DNA of 32,377 nt, taken from the NCBI GenBank assembly GCA_015485375.1, contig WFTU01000440.1, positions 1 through 32,377 of the forward strand. Direction: 5' to 3'. Shown here in pieces: positions 18,531 through 27,781 of the stretch. The translations under genes were made by a program, and so were the position numbers. How positions within the stretch are numbered: position 1 is the first letter of the stretch; each line of letters opens with the position of its first letter. Source of the DNA: Paracoccaceae bacterium (GTDB taxonomy: Bacteria; Pseudomonadota; Alphaproteobacteria; Rhodobacterales; Rhodobacteraceae). The notes below the pieces were generated by a model that saw only the letters and a list, made by a program, of their open reading frames with translations, was not told the DNA's origin and did not search any database.

Positions 18531-19759
18531 TGCGGCGCTCCGTCGGGCTTGGCATATATCTGTTGTATGCCCGCCTTGTGCGGGGGTTGTTTTCCGGTTC
18601 CGGCCAGAAACTTCTGACACAGGCGCGCCCTGACGGGGCGCTGGTCTGGGTGCATATCGTCAGCGCCGAGGAGACCTCGGCCGTGCTGGAGGTCATGCAG
18701 CGGTTTCTGGCAGAAAACGCCGGCTGGAATTGTCTGGTGACCGCGGGAAGTGCGGCGACGCTGGCGGAAGTCGAGCGGCGGGCCGGTGCGGGGATGGTGA
18801 CGGCGCGTTTGCCGCGCGAGATTCGTTCCGAGGTGTTTCTGGACCACTGGAAACCCGATATGCTGGTCTGGACCGAGGGCGGGTATCGGCCTGCGCTGCT
18901 GGCCGGTGCCAAGGCGCGCGATATTCCCATGGTGATGATCAACGCGCGCATGTCGCCCGGCAGCTTCCGGCGCTGGAAGTTTCTGCACGGGCTGATCGCC
19001 TCGGTTCTGGGGCGGTTTGGCTGGATTCTGGCGCAGGATACCACCACCGAGGGCAATATGCGGGCGCTCGGCGTGGATCGGGACCGGATCGAGGTGACGG
19101 GGGCGCTGCGCGAAGGTTCGGCGCCGCTGCCGCATAACGAGGACGAGCGGCGTGCCATGGCCGAGGCGATGGGCGGGCGGCCGGTCTGGCTGGCAGCGCT
19201 GACCCATGCTGGCGAGGAGGAAATCCTGCTGGAGGTTTTCCGCACGGTCCGGCGGTCGTTTCCCGAACTGCTGATGATACTGGTGCCGAACAATCCGGCG
19301 CGGGGGGACGAGCTGGCAACACTTGTGCAAGCGGCGGGCTGGTCGCTGGCGCAGCGCTCCGAAGGGAGCAGGATTGATGCGCGGGTGGATGTGTTTCTTG
19401 CCGATACGCACGGCGAGATGGGATTGTGGTATCGTCTGGCGCCGGTATCGTTTCTGGGCGGCTCGCTGGTCGATTACGGCGGCCATAATCCGTATGAGCC
19501 GACGGCGCTCGGTTCGGCCATTCTGCACGGGCCGTATGTGGCGGGCTATGCCACGGCCTATCGGGTGCTGGGCGAGGCCGGGGCCTGCGTTGCGGTGCAG
19601 GACGGGGCCGCGCTGGCGCAGGCGTTGAAGCAGGCGCTGGTGCCGGATCGCGCGGCGGAGCTGGCGACGGCAGCCTGGACGGTCGGAAGCGAGGGGGCGG
19701 AAGTGACGGATCGGGTGCTGGAAGTCCTGCAACATTTCAAACCGGAAGGCGGAGCCTGA
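18530..19759 (+). CDS. waaA: 3-deoxy-D-manno-octulosonic-acid (Kdo) transferase
   Basis: GALVWVHIVSAEETSAVLEV, WTEGGYRPALLAGAKARDIPMVMINARMSPGSFRRW, FLADTHGEMGLWYRLAPVSFLGGSLVDYGGHNPYEP. ATG at 18530 overlaps the DUF4170 stop. Confidence 0.92.
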   Translation: MRRSVGLGIYLLYARLVRGLFSGSGQKLLTQARPDGALVWVHIVSAEETSAVLEVMQRFLAENAGWNCLVTAGSAATLAEVERRAGAGMVTARLPREIRSEVFLDHWKPDMLVWTEGGYRPALLAGAKARDIPMVMINARMSPGSFRRWKFLHGLIASVLGRFGWILAQDTTTEGNMRALGVDRDRIEVTGALREGSAPLPHNEDERRAMAEAMGGRPVWLAALTHAGEEEILLEVFRTVRRSFPELLMILVPNNPARGDELATLVQAAGWSLAQRSEGSRIDARVDVFLADTHGEMGLWYRLAPVSFLGGSLVDYGGHNPYEPTALGSAILHGPYVAGYATAYRVLGEAGACVAVQDGAALAQALKQALVPDRAAELATAAWTVGSEGAEVTDRVLEVLQHFKPEGGA

Positions 19760-20775
19760 TGCGGGCGCCGCTGTTCTGGAACCGGCCGCGGGATGCCCGC
19801 GGGCTGAAGCCGTGGCTTCTGTCGCCGCTGGCGGCTGTGTGGACAGCGGTGACGCGGCGGCGTCTGGCCAAGGGGGCGTGGGAGAAGATGCCGGTGCCGG
19901 TGGTCTGTGTCGGCAATATCAATGCGGGCGGAACGGGGAAGACGCCCTCGGTCATTGCTTTGCTGGGGATGTTCGGCGAGGCGGGGATCACGGCGCATGT
20001 GGTTTCGCGCGGCTATGGCGGCTCGGTCGAGGGGCCGGTGAGGGTGGACGAGCGGGTGCATTCGGCCGACGAGGTCGGGGACGAGCCGTTGCAGATCTCG
20101 GCGTTCGGGCCGTGCTGGGTGGCGAAAGACCGGCGCGCGGGGGTTCTGGCGGCGGTGGAGGCCGACGCCGAGGTCGTTTTGCTGGATGACGGGTTCCAGA
20201 ATCCGGCGATTGCCAAGGATTTGAATATTGTGGTGGTGGATGCGGAAGTCGGCTTCGGCAATGGCATGGTGATGCCTGCGGGGCCGTTGCGCGAGCCGTT
20301 GAAGGACGGGTTGAAGCGGGCGGATGTGGTGCTGACCATCGGGCCGGAGGCGGCGCAGAAGCGGCTGGAGCGGGACTGGCCGGAGATCGCCGGGCTTCCG
20401 CGCTGGCAGGCGAGCCTGCAGCCGCTGGCGATGGGAATCGACTGGAACGGGATGGTCTGTCTGGCCTTTGCCGGAATCGGGCGGCCGGGGAAGTTTTTCG
20501 CCTCGCTAAAACGGGCCGGGGCGGATGTGGTGGCGACGCGGGCGTTTCCCGATCACGCGCCCTACTCCGATGCGGTGCTGCAACGGCTGAAGGCGGAGGC
20601 CTGGGGCAAGGGGGCCAATCTGGTGACTACGGAAAAGGATGTCGCCCGCCTGCCCGCGCATTTCAAGCCGGAGGTCATGGCCTTTCCGGTGCGGCTGGTC
20701 TTCGACAACCCCGGGGGGGTGAAGACGGCGTTACTGGCTTGGGCGGCCGAAGAGGGAATCGATAAGGCCCTGTAG
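19759..20775 (+). CDS. lpxK: Tetraacyldisaccharide 4'-kinase
   Basis: VCVGNINAGGTGKTPSVIALL Walker A, SRGYGG, LLDDGFQNPAIAKDLNIVVVDAEVGFGNGMVMPAGPLREP. Confidence 0.95.
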   Translation: MRAPLFWNRPRDARGLKPWLLSPLAAVWTAVTRRRLAKGAWEKMPVPVVCVGNINAGGTGKTPSVIALLGMFGEAGITAHVVSRGYGGSVEGPVRVDERVHSADEVGDEPLQISAFGPCWVAKDRRAGVLAAVEADAEVVLLDDGFQNPAIAKDLNIVVVDAEVGFGNGMVMPAGPLREPLKDGLKRADVVLTIGPEAAQKRLERDWPEIAGLPRWQASLQPLAMGIDWNGMVCLAFAGIGRPGKFFASLKRAGADVVATRAFPDHAPYSDAVLQRLKAEAWGKGANLVTTEKDVARLPAHFKPEVMAFPVRLVFDNPGGVKTALLAWAAEEGIDKAL

Positions 20776-22794
20776 CCCGCCGCGTTCTGTTTCGGAAACG
20801 GGGGCGACCACGGGTTCGGGCGGCTCCAGCGTCGGGTCGATCAGGGGCAGCGGGCGGATGGGCAGACCTTCGTGCACGCGGGTCATGGCCTGTTTCCAGA
20901 TTTCGGCAGGCAGGCCGCCGCCGGTGACGCCGACGAGTTTCGAGTTGTCGTCATAGCCCATCCAGACACCGGCCACGTAATCGGCGGTAAAACCGATGAA
21001 CCATGCGTCGCGGTTGCCCTGCGTGGTGCCGGTTTTGCCGGCAGCAGGGCGTTCACCGAGGTTGGCGCGTTTGCCGGAACCTTTCTCGACCACCTTGTTC
21101 ATCATGTAGATCAGATAGCCGTCGGCGCGTTCGGACAGGACGCGGAAACCGTCGGGGCGGTCGAGGCTCATCAGGATCTGGTCATCGCCGCGCACGCGCA
21201 GGTCGATCCAGCCGTAGGGTTTCGATTGGCGGCCGCCGTTGAGGATGCCGGCATAGGCGCCGGTCATCTCGATCAGGTAGACGTTGGAGGCACCAAGCGC
21301 GAGGGCCGGACCCTGTGCCAGTTCGGTCGTGATGCCGAAGTCGGAGGCGACGGCGCGGACTTTTTCCAGCCCGACCTGCATGGCCAGACGCACGGCGACG
21401 GTGTTGAGCGAGTTGGCCATGGCATCGACCATCAGGATGTTGCCGTAGTATTTGCCGGAGTAGTTCTTCGGGCTCCATGGGCCCGAGCCGGGGATGTCGA
21501 TAGTGATCGGAGCGTCCTCGACCACGTCGAGCGGGGTCATGCCGGATTCAAGCGCCGCACCGTAAACGAAGGGTTTGAAAGAGGATCCCGGCTGACGCAG
21601 GGCCTGTGTGGCGCGGTTGAACTGTCCGGCGCCGTCGATCTTGCGCCCGCCGACCATGGCGCGCACGGCCCCGTCGGGGGACATGATGACGATGGCGGCC
21701 TGTGCGTCGGAGCCTTCGTCGACGAAGTTTTCAAACACATAGGTGATGGCTTCTTCGGCGGCTTTCTGGATGGCGGGGTCGAAGGTGGTGCGGATGGCGA
21801 CGTCTTCGGTGGTTTCGCGGGTCAGGAATTGCGGGGCGTCGGACATGATCCAGTCGGCGAAATATCCGCCGGCCCGTTCCTGTGCCGCCTGCGAGAGGGT
21901 GGCAGGATCGGCGCGGGCGATGTCTGCCTCCACCCGCGTGATGTAGCCCTGTTCCTGCATCAGGCCGATAACCACCTTGGAGCGGTCCTGTGCGCGTTCC
22001 AGATTGCGCGTCGGCGCATAGTAGGACGGGGCGGTCAGCAGACCGGCGAGCATGGCGCTTTCCTGAATGGTCAGGTCGCGGGCGCTTTTGCCGAAGTAGC
22101 GTTGGGCGGCGGCCTCGAATCCGTTGGCGCCGGCACCGAGGTAGGCGCGGTTGAGATAGATCGACAGGATGTCGTCTTTTTCGTATTTCAACTCCATCGC
22201 CAGCGCGTAGGGGACTTCCTGGATTTTGCGCAGCAGGGTTTGCTTGCGGCATTCCGCTTCGGGCAGGTCCTGACCGAGGCAGAGGAGTTTTGCCACCTGT
22301 TGCGTGATGGTCGAGCCGCCGTTGCCGGAGAACGGGCCGCGCCCCTCGCTGAGGTTGATGCGGATGGCACCGGCGATGCCGCGCGGGCTGACGCCGAAGT
22401 GTTTGTAGAAACGCTTGTCCTCGGTCGCGACGACGGCGTTTTTCAGGCTGGGGGAAACAGTGCCGGCACGCAGGGTGCCGTCGAACTGTTCGCCGCGCCA
22501 GGCGAAAACCTTGTTGTCGCGGTCGAGCAGCACGACCGAGCCGCCCTTGCGACCGTCGAGCAGGGTCTCCATTGGCGGCAGGCTCATGTAATAATAGCCC
22601 ACCCATCCCGCCAGAACCAGCGCGCCGACCAGAGCGCCGCGGGTGCCGGTCCACCAGATGGCGCGGAAAATCGTGCCGAAAAACCACAGGATTGCGCGCA
22701 CGATAAAGGGCCGCGACGGTTTCGCGGGTTTGCTGGTCCGGCGTTTCGCCGGTTGGCGTTTGTTCTTCGCCGGTGTGGGTCGTCTTTTGGCCAT
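20731..22794 (-). CDS. mrcA: Penicillin-binding protein 1A (bifunctional transglycosylase/transpeptidase)
   Basis: GT51 motif VVATEDKRFYKHFGVSPRGIAGAIRIN, GGSTITQQVAKLL; transpeptidase RQPGSSFKPFVYG (SxxK) and GKTGTTQGNRDAWFIG (KTGT). 45-nt convergent overlap with lpxK. Confidence 0.95.
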   Translation of the reverse strand: MAKRRPTPAKNKRQPAKRRTSKPAKPSRPFIVRAILWFFGTIFRAIWWTGTRGALVGALVLAGWVGYYYMSLPPMETLLDGRKGGSVVLLDRDNKVFAWRGEQFDGTLRAGTVSPSLKNAVVATEDKRFYKHFGVSPRGIAGAIRINLSEGRGPFSGNGGSTITQQVAKLLCLGQDLPEAECRKQTLLRKIQEVPYALAMELKYEKDDILSIYLNRAYLGAGANGFEAAAQRYFGKSARDLTIQESAMLAGLLTAPSYYAPTRNLERAQDRSKVVIGLMQEQGYITRVEADIARADPATLSQAAQERAGGYFADWIMSDAPQFLTRETTEDVAIRTTFDPAIQKAAEEAITYVFENFVDEGSDAQAAIVIMSPDGAVRAMVGGRKIDGAGQFNRATQALRQPGSSFKPFVYGAALESGMTPLDVVEDAPITIDIPGSGPWSPKNYSGKYYGNILMVDAMANSLNTVAVRLAMQVGLEKVRAVASDFGITTELAQGPALALGASNVYLIEMTGAYAGILNGGRQSKPYGWIDLRVRGDDQILMSLDRPDGFRVLSERADGYLIYMMNKVVEKGSGKRANLGERPAAGKTGTTQGNRDAWFIGFTADYVAGVWMGYDDNSKLVGVTGGGLPAEIWKQAMTRVHEGLPIRPLPLIDPTLEPPEPVVAPVSETERGGLQGLIDSLFGRPSQ

Positions 22795-22907
22795 TGGGGT
22801 CGGGCCGCCTGCTCGTTGTTTTTTTCAAGGGATAGTCGCTTTCGCGACGCTTGTAGAGGGTGATTCTGCGATTTAGGCGATTCTTTGCCGTGGATGCGGG
22901 GTTAATA

Positions 22908-22962
22908 TATGCACAAATATTAATCATTGTAGCATTGGTGTGCATAAATTAGGCACAAATAT
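22908..22962. promoter_or_regulatory. AT-rich repeat region upstream of glnK: direct repeats GCACAAATAT and inverted TATGCAC/GTGCATA
   Basis: GCACAAATAT at 22911-22920 and 22953-22962 (42-bp period); TATGCAC 22908-22914 versus GTGCATA 22940-22946. Confidence 0.45.
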
Positions 22963-22999
22963 CAGTATTCGGTAATACACAAGGGGGAATTTCCTGTAA

Positions 23000-23428
<429 letters not shown>

Positions 23429-23454
23429 TTCCCAACTTTACGAGAGACGGAAAA

Positions 23455-24789
23455 ATGAAAAAATCTACGAAAATTCTGGGGCTTGGCGCGGCGCTTTCGC
23501 TGCTGGCCGTCCCCGCATTCGCGCAGGAGACTGCCGAATATACGCAGTTTATACTCAACTCGCTGCTGTTCCTGATCGGCGGCTTTCTGGTGTTCTGGAT
23601 GGCGGCGGGCTTTACCATGCTCGAAGCCGGTCTGGTGCGCTCCAAGAACGTCACCATGCAGCTGACCAAGAACATGGCGCTGTTTTCGCTGGCGGGGATT
23701 GTTTACTACCTGCTTGGCTATAACCTGATGTATCCGCTCGGCAACTGGTCGATCGGCACGGATGGAACCGGTGGTTACCTCGGCGCCTTCGGTGTTGCGG
23801 TTCTGGAAGCGGTCGGCGTCGGGCCGGACGGCGTGGACGACCTGTCCTATGCCTCCACCGGTTCGGACTTCTTCTTCCAGCTGATGTTTGCGGCCGCGAC
23901 GGCCTCCATCGTTTCGGGCACATTGGCCGAGCGTATCAAACTGTGGCCCTTCCTGATCTTCACCGTCATCCTGACCGGTCTGATCTATCCGATCCAGGCC
24001 AGCTGGAAATGGGGCGGCGGTTTCCTTGACAGCCAGCTCGGCTTCCTCGACTTCGCCGGGTCTACTGTTGTGCATTCCGTGGGTGGCTGGGCTGCTCTGG
24101 CCGGCGCGCTGGTTCTGGGCCCGCGTCTGGGTCGTTACACCAAAGAAGGTCGTGTCGTTCCGTTCCCGGGTTCCAACCTGCCGCTGGCTACGCTCGGCAC
24201 GTTCATCCTGTGGATGGGCTGGTTCGGGTTCAACGGCGGCTCGCAGCTGGCTATGGGCACCATCGGTGACGTGGCCGACATCAGCCGCATCTTTGCCAAC
24301 ACCAACACCGCCGCTATGGGTGGCGCGCTGGCTGCACTGGTTGCGACACAGCTGCTGTACAAGAAACCTGACCTTACCATGATCCTGAACGGCGCGCTCG
24401 CCGGTCTGGTCTCCATCACGGCCGAGCCGCTGACTCCCACGCTGGGTGAAGCAACTCTGATCGGTGCTGCCGGTGGCGTGATCGTGGTCTTCGCGGTGCC
24501 GTTCCTCGACAAGCTGAAAATCGACGATGCGGTCGGCGCCATTCCGGTGCACCTGTTCGCCGGTATCTGGGGCACCATTGCCGTGCTGTTCACCAATCCG
24601 GATGCGACGATCAAGGGCCAGTTCCTGTCGATCATCATCGTCGGTGTGTTTGTCTTCGTGGTGTCCTACATCGTCTGGACCATCCTGAAACTGACCGTGG
24701 GTATCCGCGTCAGCGAGGAGGACGAGATCACCGGTCTGGATATGGCGGAACTGGGGATGGAAGCCTACCCCGATTTCACCCGCAGTTAA
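23455..24789 (+). CDS. amtB: Ammonium transporter
   Basis: Signal peptide then FWMAAGFTMLEAGLVRSKN, FAGSTVVHSVGGWAALAGALVLGPRLGR, FNGGSQLA, HLFAGIWGTIAVLF. Confidence 0.95.
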   Translation: MKKSTKILGLGAALSLLAVPAFAQETAEYTQFILNSLLFLIGGFLVFWMAAGFTMLEAGLVRSKNVTMQLTKNMALFSLAGIVYYLLGYNLMYPLGNWSIGTDGTGGYLGAFGVAVLEAVGVGPDGVDDLSYASTGSDFFFQLMFAAATASIVSGTLAERIKLWPFLIFTVILTGLIYPIQASWKWGGGFLDSQLGFLDFAGSTVVHSVGGWAALAGALVLGPRLGRYTKEGRVVPFPGSNLPLATLGTFILWMGWFGFNGGSQLAMGTIGDVADISRIFANTNTAAMGGALAALVATQLLYKKPDLTMILNGALAGLVSITAEPLTPTLGEATLIGAAGGVIVVFAVPFLDKLKIDDAVGAIPVHLFAGIWGTIAVLFTNPDATIKGQFLSIIIVGVFVFVVSYIVWTILKLTVGIRVSEEDEITGLDMAELGMEAYPDFTRS

Positions 24790-24803
24790 AACTGTCATTC
24801 CCT

Positions 24804-24825
24804 CCGGAGCGCTCGGGCGCTCCGG
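24804..24825. other. Hairpin CCGGAGCGC-tcgg-GCGCTCCGG preceding the terminator
   Basis: 9-bp perfect stem with a tetraloop. Confidence 0.7.
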
Positions 24826-24832
24826 ACACTTG

Positions 24833-24859
24833 CCCCGGCGGAACCGCCGGGGTTTTTTT
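24833..24859 (+). terminator. Rho-independent terminator of glnK-amtB
   Basis: CCCCGGCG-gaac-CGCCGGGG followed by TTTTTTT. Confidence 0.93.
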
Positions 24860-25328
24860 ATGTCTGGTCGAGCGGGAGAAGGGTGGTGGATTTGATTTCC
24901 TCCATCGACAGCAGGGCCGTGACGTTGAAGATTTTCACGTTGGAGATCAGTGCCTGATAGAAGGCATCGTAAGCCTTGGCGTTTTTCACCCGCACTTTCA
25001 GGATGTAGTCGATGTCGCCGGCAAGGCGGTGGGCCTCCATCACTTCGGGGCGCTCCTGCAGGGTCTTGAGGAATTTCGCCTGCCAGTCGGCCTCGTGCTC
25101 CGAGGTGCGGATCAGGACGAAGAAGCAGGCCTCCAGCCCCAGGGCCTCCGGCGAGAGGAGCGCGGTCTGGCGGCCGATGACTCCGGCCTCCTTCATTTTG
25201 CGGATGCGATTCCATACCGGGGTCTTGGAGGAGCCGGTTTTGCGGGCGATTTCATCAAGGGATTGCGATGCGTCCTGTTGCAGCTCCGAGAGGATTTTCC
25301 GGTCCAGGGTGTCGATACGGTATGTCAT
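24858..25328 (-). CDS. Lrp/AsnC-family transcriptional regulator
   Basis: MTYRIDTLDRKILSELQQDASQSLDEIARKTGSSKTPVWNRIRKMKEAGVI (HTH) and an AsnC ligand-binding domain. Confidence 0.93.
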   Translation of the reverse strand: MTYRIDTLDRKILSELQQDASQSLDEIARKTGSSKTPVWNRIRKMKEAGVIGRQTALLSPEALGLEACFFVLIRTSEHEADWQAKFLKTLQERPEVMEAHRLAGDIDYILKVRVKNAKAYDAFYQALISNVKIFNVTALLSMEEIKSTTLLPLDQT

Positions 25329-25370
25329 TTTTTCCTCGGGGGTTTTGTGGAACGTGTGTTTTTCGACTTG

Positions 25371-25438
25371 GTTAGTTTTGGACGATATGTCCTATCTAAC
25401 GCGGGTATCTTGGCGATATACGGGAAAATATCCTATAT
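25371..25438. promoter_or_regulatory. Two tandem dyad-symmetric elements between divergent lrp and the small ORF
   Basis: GTTAG-tttt-GGAC-gatat-GTCC-tat-CTAAC (25371-25400) and ATATA-cg-GGA-aaata-TCC-TATAT (25416-25438, one-base register shift). Confidence 0.5.
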
Positions 25439-25471
25439 TACCGGGGAAAGCAATTCATACCGGAGGCTGTT

Positions 25472-25699
25472 ATGGCACATCAGGAAACCTACAAAGTCGT
25501 CAAGGCCCGTCGCGTTCGCGATGGTGCGAATGTCTATCTGACCTCCTGTGATGCATGGACGCCGGATATCGAGATTGCCGAGTTCCTGCCCGAAGAGGAC
25601 CACGACTGGCGGCTGGCTTTTGCCAACCGTCTGCGCGAGGTGACCGGAGCGGAGCTGGTGCTGGCGCCGGAAGAGCTGGTGCTGGAAGCGGTAGCCTGA
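25472..25699 (+). CDS. Small conserved-looking hypothetical protein (75 aa; weak resemblance to DUF2849)
   Basis: Good RBS (cggagg), coding-like codon use; KVVKARRVRDGANVYLTSCDAWTPDIEIAEFL. Confidence 0.55.
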   Translation: MAHQETYKVVKARRVRDGANVYLTSCDAWTPDIEIAEFLPEEDHDWRLAFANRLREVTGAELVLAPEELVLEAVA

Positions 25700-25700
25700 A

Positions 25701-27749
25701 CTACGTCTGACAGATTTCGAGGAAGGCCGGGCCGAAACGCTCGGCCTTTTGTTCGCCGATCAGGCGTTCCAGTGCTGATATGTCCTGCGGTCGCCGGCCT
25801 GCCACCTTTGCCAGTTCGGCGCTTGTGCAGGACAGCGGCTTGTCCGTGCCGTGCGGTCCGTTGGCAAGCGCCAGTTGTGCGGATTTCAGGCGGTCGAACA
25901 GCTCCCCCGCCGGACCGGTTGCGAGCTTGCGCCGTGCCGGATGTTGCGGGGGCGGGGCTTCGCCGTTGATGACCTCCAGAAAGATATTGCCGTATTTCTC
26001 CAGCTTTTTCGCGCCGACACCGTTCAGGCGGCTGAAATCGTCCAGCGTGACGGGGCGGTGGGTGGCCATCTCGATCAATGTGCGGTCGGGGAAGATGACG
26101 TAGGCGGGGGCGCGGGCAGCCTCGGCCAACTCGCGGCGCTTGGCCTTGAGCGCGGACATCAGGGGTTCGTCCTCCTCCGCGATCAGGGAAACGGGGGCGC
26201 GGCGGGTCGGGGATTTTCCGGCCTTGCGGATGGTGTCCATGCGCAGATCAATGCTGGCCTCGCCGCGCAGGATCGGGCGGGCGGTTTCCGTCATGAACAG
26301 GGCGCCCATGCGCTCGGAGTCGGGGCGGATCAGGTCGTGGCCCATCATCTGGCGGAATATGGCCTGCCACTGTTTGCGGTTGAATTCCTTGCCGACGCCG
26401 AAGGTGGGCAGCTGGTCGTGGCGGCGGGCAGTGACCTTGTCCGTGGAGTTGCCGAGCAGGATGTCGATCAGGTGGCCCGCGCCGAAGCTTTCACCGGTGC
26501 GGAGCATGGCCGAGAGGGCCTTGCGCACGGCGTCGGTGCCGTCCACCACCTCGGGCGGGGCGGTGCAGAGGTCGCAGTTTCCGCAGGGTTCGCTCCGGTG
26601 TTCGCCGAAGTATTCCAGCAGGTTGATGCGGCGGCATTTCAACGCCTCGGCCAGACCCAGCAGGGCATTCAGGCGGGCGTGGTCGGCGGCGCGGCGTTCG
26701 GGCGGGGCGAGGCCTTCGTCGATCTGGGCGCGGCGCAGGCGGATGTCATCGGCGCCGTAAAGGGTGAGCGTGTCGGCGGGTGCCCCGTCACGACCGGCGC
26801 GGCCGATTTCCTGATAGTAGCTTTCGATGGATTTGGGCAGGTCGGCGTGGGCGACAAAACGGATATCGGGTTTGTCCACCCCCATGCCGAAAGCGACGGT
26901 GGCACAGACGATCAGCCCGTCCTCGCGCTGGAAACGGGTTTCGGCAAGGCGGCGGTCGTCGGGATCCATGCCCGCGTGGTAGTGGAGCGCGGTATGCCCC
27001 TCGGCCCGCAGGGCATTGGCCAGCACCTCGGTCTTGTTGCGGCTGGAACAATAGACGATGCCGGCCTGCCCCTTGCGCGCGGCGACGAAATCCAGAAGCT
27101 GGCGGCGCGGCTGGTCCTTGGGCTGGAAGGCGAGGTTGAGGTTGGGGCGGTCGAAGCCTTGTATGAAGGTTTCGGGTTGCTCGCCGCCGAAAAGCTTGCG
27201 CACGATTTCCTCGCGGGTTTCGGCGTCGGCGGTGGCGGTGAAGGCGGCGGTCTGTATGTTGCCGAGTTGCGCCCGCAGTTCGCCAATTTTCAGGTAGTCG
27301 GGGCGGAAATCATGGCCCCATTGGGATACGCAGTGCGCCTCGTCCACGGCCAGCAGGGTGACGTTGATGCGGCGCAGAAGCTGGACGGCACCGCCGTTGG
27401 CAAGGCGCTCGGGCGCCATGTAGAGCAGTTTCAGGCGGCCGTCGTCGAGGGCCTGAAAGACCTCCTCGGTTTCTTCCTCGGTGTTGCCGGAGGTCAGCGC
27501 GCCGGCCTCCACCCCCGCCTCGCGAAGCGCGCGGACCTGATCGCGCATCAGGGCGATGAGGGGCGAGATGACCACCGTCACGCCCTCGCGGCACAGGGCG
27601 GGGAGCTGGAAACACAAGGATTTGCCGCCGCCGGTGGGCATGATGGCCAGCACGTTCCGGCCGGTGTTTACGGCCTCGACAATTTCGGCCTGTCCGGGGC
27701 GGTAGCTGTCGAAGCCGAAAACGGATTGCAGGAGGGCTGGTGCGTTCAT
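25701..27749 (-). CDS. recQ: ATP-dependent DNA helicase RecQ
   Basis: FGFDSYRPGQAEIVEAVNTGRNVLAIMPTGGGKSLCFQLPAL, VDEAHCVSQWGHDFRPDYLKIG, IGRAGRDG, Zn-binding C..C..C segment, HRDC domain. Confidence 0.97.
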   Translation of the reverse strand: MNAPALLQSVFGFDSYRPGQAEIVEAVNTGRNVLAIMPTGGGKSLCFQLPALCREGVTVVISPLIALMRDQVRALREAGVEAGALTSGNTEEETEEVFQALDDGRLKLLYMAPERLANGGAVQLLRRINVTLLAVDEAHCVSQWGHDFRPDYLKIGELRAQLGNIQTAAFTATADAETREEIVRKLFGGEQPETFIQGFDRPNLNLAFQPKDQPRRQLLDFVAARKGQAGIVYCSSRNKTEVLANALRAEGHTALHYHAGMDPDDRRLAETRFQREDGLIVCATVAFGMGVDKPDIRFVAHADLPKSIESYYQEIGRAGRDGAPADTLTLYGADDIRLRRAQIDEGLAPPERRAADHARLNALLGLAEALKCRRINLLEYFGEHRSEPCGNCDLCTAPPEVVDGTDAVRKALSAMLRTGESFGAGHLIDILLGNSTDKVTARRHDQLPTFGVGKEFNRKQWQAIFRQMMGHDLIRPDSERMGALFMTETARPILRGEASIDLRMDTIRKAGKSPTRRAPVSLIAEEDEPLMSALKAKRRELAEAARAPAYVIFPDRTLIEMATHRPVTLDDFSRLNGVGAKKLEKYGNIFLEVINGEAPPPQHPARRKLATGPAGELFDRLKSAQLALANGPHGTDKPLSCTSAELAKVAGRRPQDISALERLIGEQKAERFGPAFLEICQT

Positions 27750-27781
27750 GCGCCCTGTTTAGCGGGCGGGAATCGCGGCGG

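Noticed and set aside
20872-22863. 663-aa ORF antisense to mrcA
   Set aside because: Shadow ORF; the sense strand encodes a clear PBP1A with all catalytic motifs.
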